From Desulfocapsa sulfexigens (lineage in GTDB: Bacteria; Desulfobacterota; Desulfobulbia; Desulfobulbales; Desulfocapsaceae), in NCBI GenBank assembly GCA_020721165.1, contig DYNG01000064.1:1-5962 (forward strand): a DNA stretch of 5,962 nt, in the 5' to 3' direction. The translations under genes were made by a program, and so were the position numbers. Within the stretch, counting starts at the first letter, position 1; each line of letters opens with the position of its first letter. This document shows positions 5,737 through 5,962 of this stretch, in pieces. The notes under the pieces are model-generated. The model had not been told where the DNA came from, ran no database searches, and worked only from the letters and a program-made list of their open reading frames with translations.

Positions 5737-5962
5737 TTAACAATCACATTTTGCAGGATTGCAGCCGCCGCTGCCACAGCCGCAACTACTGCCGGTTGAG
5801 GCCATATTTAAGGATGCCTTGGCTCCTTGGGTGGCTGGCAGCCGGTTTTCGACGGCCGTGACCACGGTGGCAAAGGCCTCGATGGCGGGGCTGACGGCAT
5901 CCGAGGTAAGGTAGGGGGCGCCGTCATCGCCGGCTATGACCACTTTGGGGTCCATGGGCACC
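5737..5962 (-). CDS. C-terminal part of a probable Mrp/NBP35 (ApbC) family Fe-S carrier ATPase (partial)
   Basis: An open frame enters at the right edge and ends at TAA (5739-5737). About 74 residues are visible. The stretch PMDPKVVIAGDDGAPYL followed by DAVSPAIEAFATVV resembles the end of Mrp/NBP35/ApbC P-loop ATPases, where a PxxPxxxxxGDxGxP segment precedes a xSPAxxAFxxxxxxV helix; these cytosolic proteins carry Fe-S clusters to apoproteins. The Walker motifs would lie outside the window, so the assignment rests on this short signature. The protein finishes with a Gly/Ser-rich tail of five cysteines, ending SSCGCGSGGCNPAKCDC, plausible as a metal or cluster ligand set. A GTG and an ATG near the edge are in frame, but I see no ribosome binding site in the window and the homology suggests the protein continues upstream. 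It is separated from pstS by 467 bp of repeats and promoter DNA, so is probably not in the pst operon. Confidence 0.5.
   Translation of the reverse strand, partial: VPMDPKVVIAGDDGAPYLTSDAVSPAIEAFATVVTAVENRLPATQGAKASLNMASTGSSCGCGSGGCNPAKCDC

Noticed and set aside
5361..5777. Two overlapping minus-strand reading frames (about 138 and 116 codons) and a plus-strand frame at 5560-5799, all covering the repeats
   Set aside because: Their sequence consists largely of the translated 9-bp repeat (HEKHERHEK- and FVFFVPFVD-like strings), they overlap one another and run into the palindrome, pstS promoter or mrp end, and a hairpin repeat explains the openness of the frames.
5955..5961. GTG (5961) or ATG (5955) as the true start of the right-edge gene
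   Set aside because: No ribosome binding site can be seen because the window ends, and the sequence matches an internal segment close to the end of Mrp-type proteins, so the gene most likely begins outside the window.

Overview
The window reads as a piece of a Gram-negative, probably proteobacterial or Desulfobacterota-type chromosome. Every recognisable gene lies on the minus strand, so transcription runs from the right edge to the left edge. Lineage is inferred from three things: the E. coli-like CorA and Pst proteins, a Mrp/NBP35-type C-terminus with a cysteine-rich tail, and intergenic CACGAAA-type hairpin repeats of a kind I recall from sulfate- and metal-reducing deltaproteobacteria. 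No species can be named from the sequence alone.

From right to left: (1) about 5737-5962 is the 3' end of a gene whose product looks like the C-terminal part of a Mrp/NBP35 (ApbC) P-loop Fe-S carrier ATPase, ending in a five-cysteine tail. (2) 5270-5736 is a 467-bp non-coding stretch. It holds two direct copies of a 103-bp repeat, each with a 77-bp inverted-repeat core, then a perfect 16-bp palindrome, then a candidate Pho-box promoter in front of pstS. (3) pstS, pstC, pstA and pstB form the complete high-affinity phosphate ABC importer: periplasmic binding protein, two permeases and the ATPase. pstS and pstC are 200 bp apart, pstC and pstA overlap by one base, and pstA and pstB are 17 bp apart. 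(4) A 284-bp gap rich in inverted repeats, two of which cannot form at the same time, carries a possible corA promoter. (5) corA encodes a Mg2+/Co2+ channel of the classical GMN family. (6) A new coding start overlaps the corA stop codon (ATGA) and runs off the left edge.

Function: under phosphate limitation PstS captures periplasmic phosphate, PstC and PstA form the channel, and PstB hydrolyses ATP to drive uptake. phoU, which often follows pstB, is not at that position, and no phoB/phoR is present in the window. CorA may be transcribed separately, although its position would also allow read-through from the pst operon; phosphate and Mg2+ uptake are physiologically linked through Mg-ATP and Mg-phosphate.

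I see no strong evidence for a novel multi-gene system here. The least ordinary parts are the duplicated hairpin repeat upstream of pstS, the palindrome next to the candidate Pho box, the cysteine-bearing N-terminal extension of PstB, and the alternative hairpins between pstB and corA.
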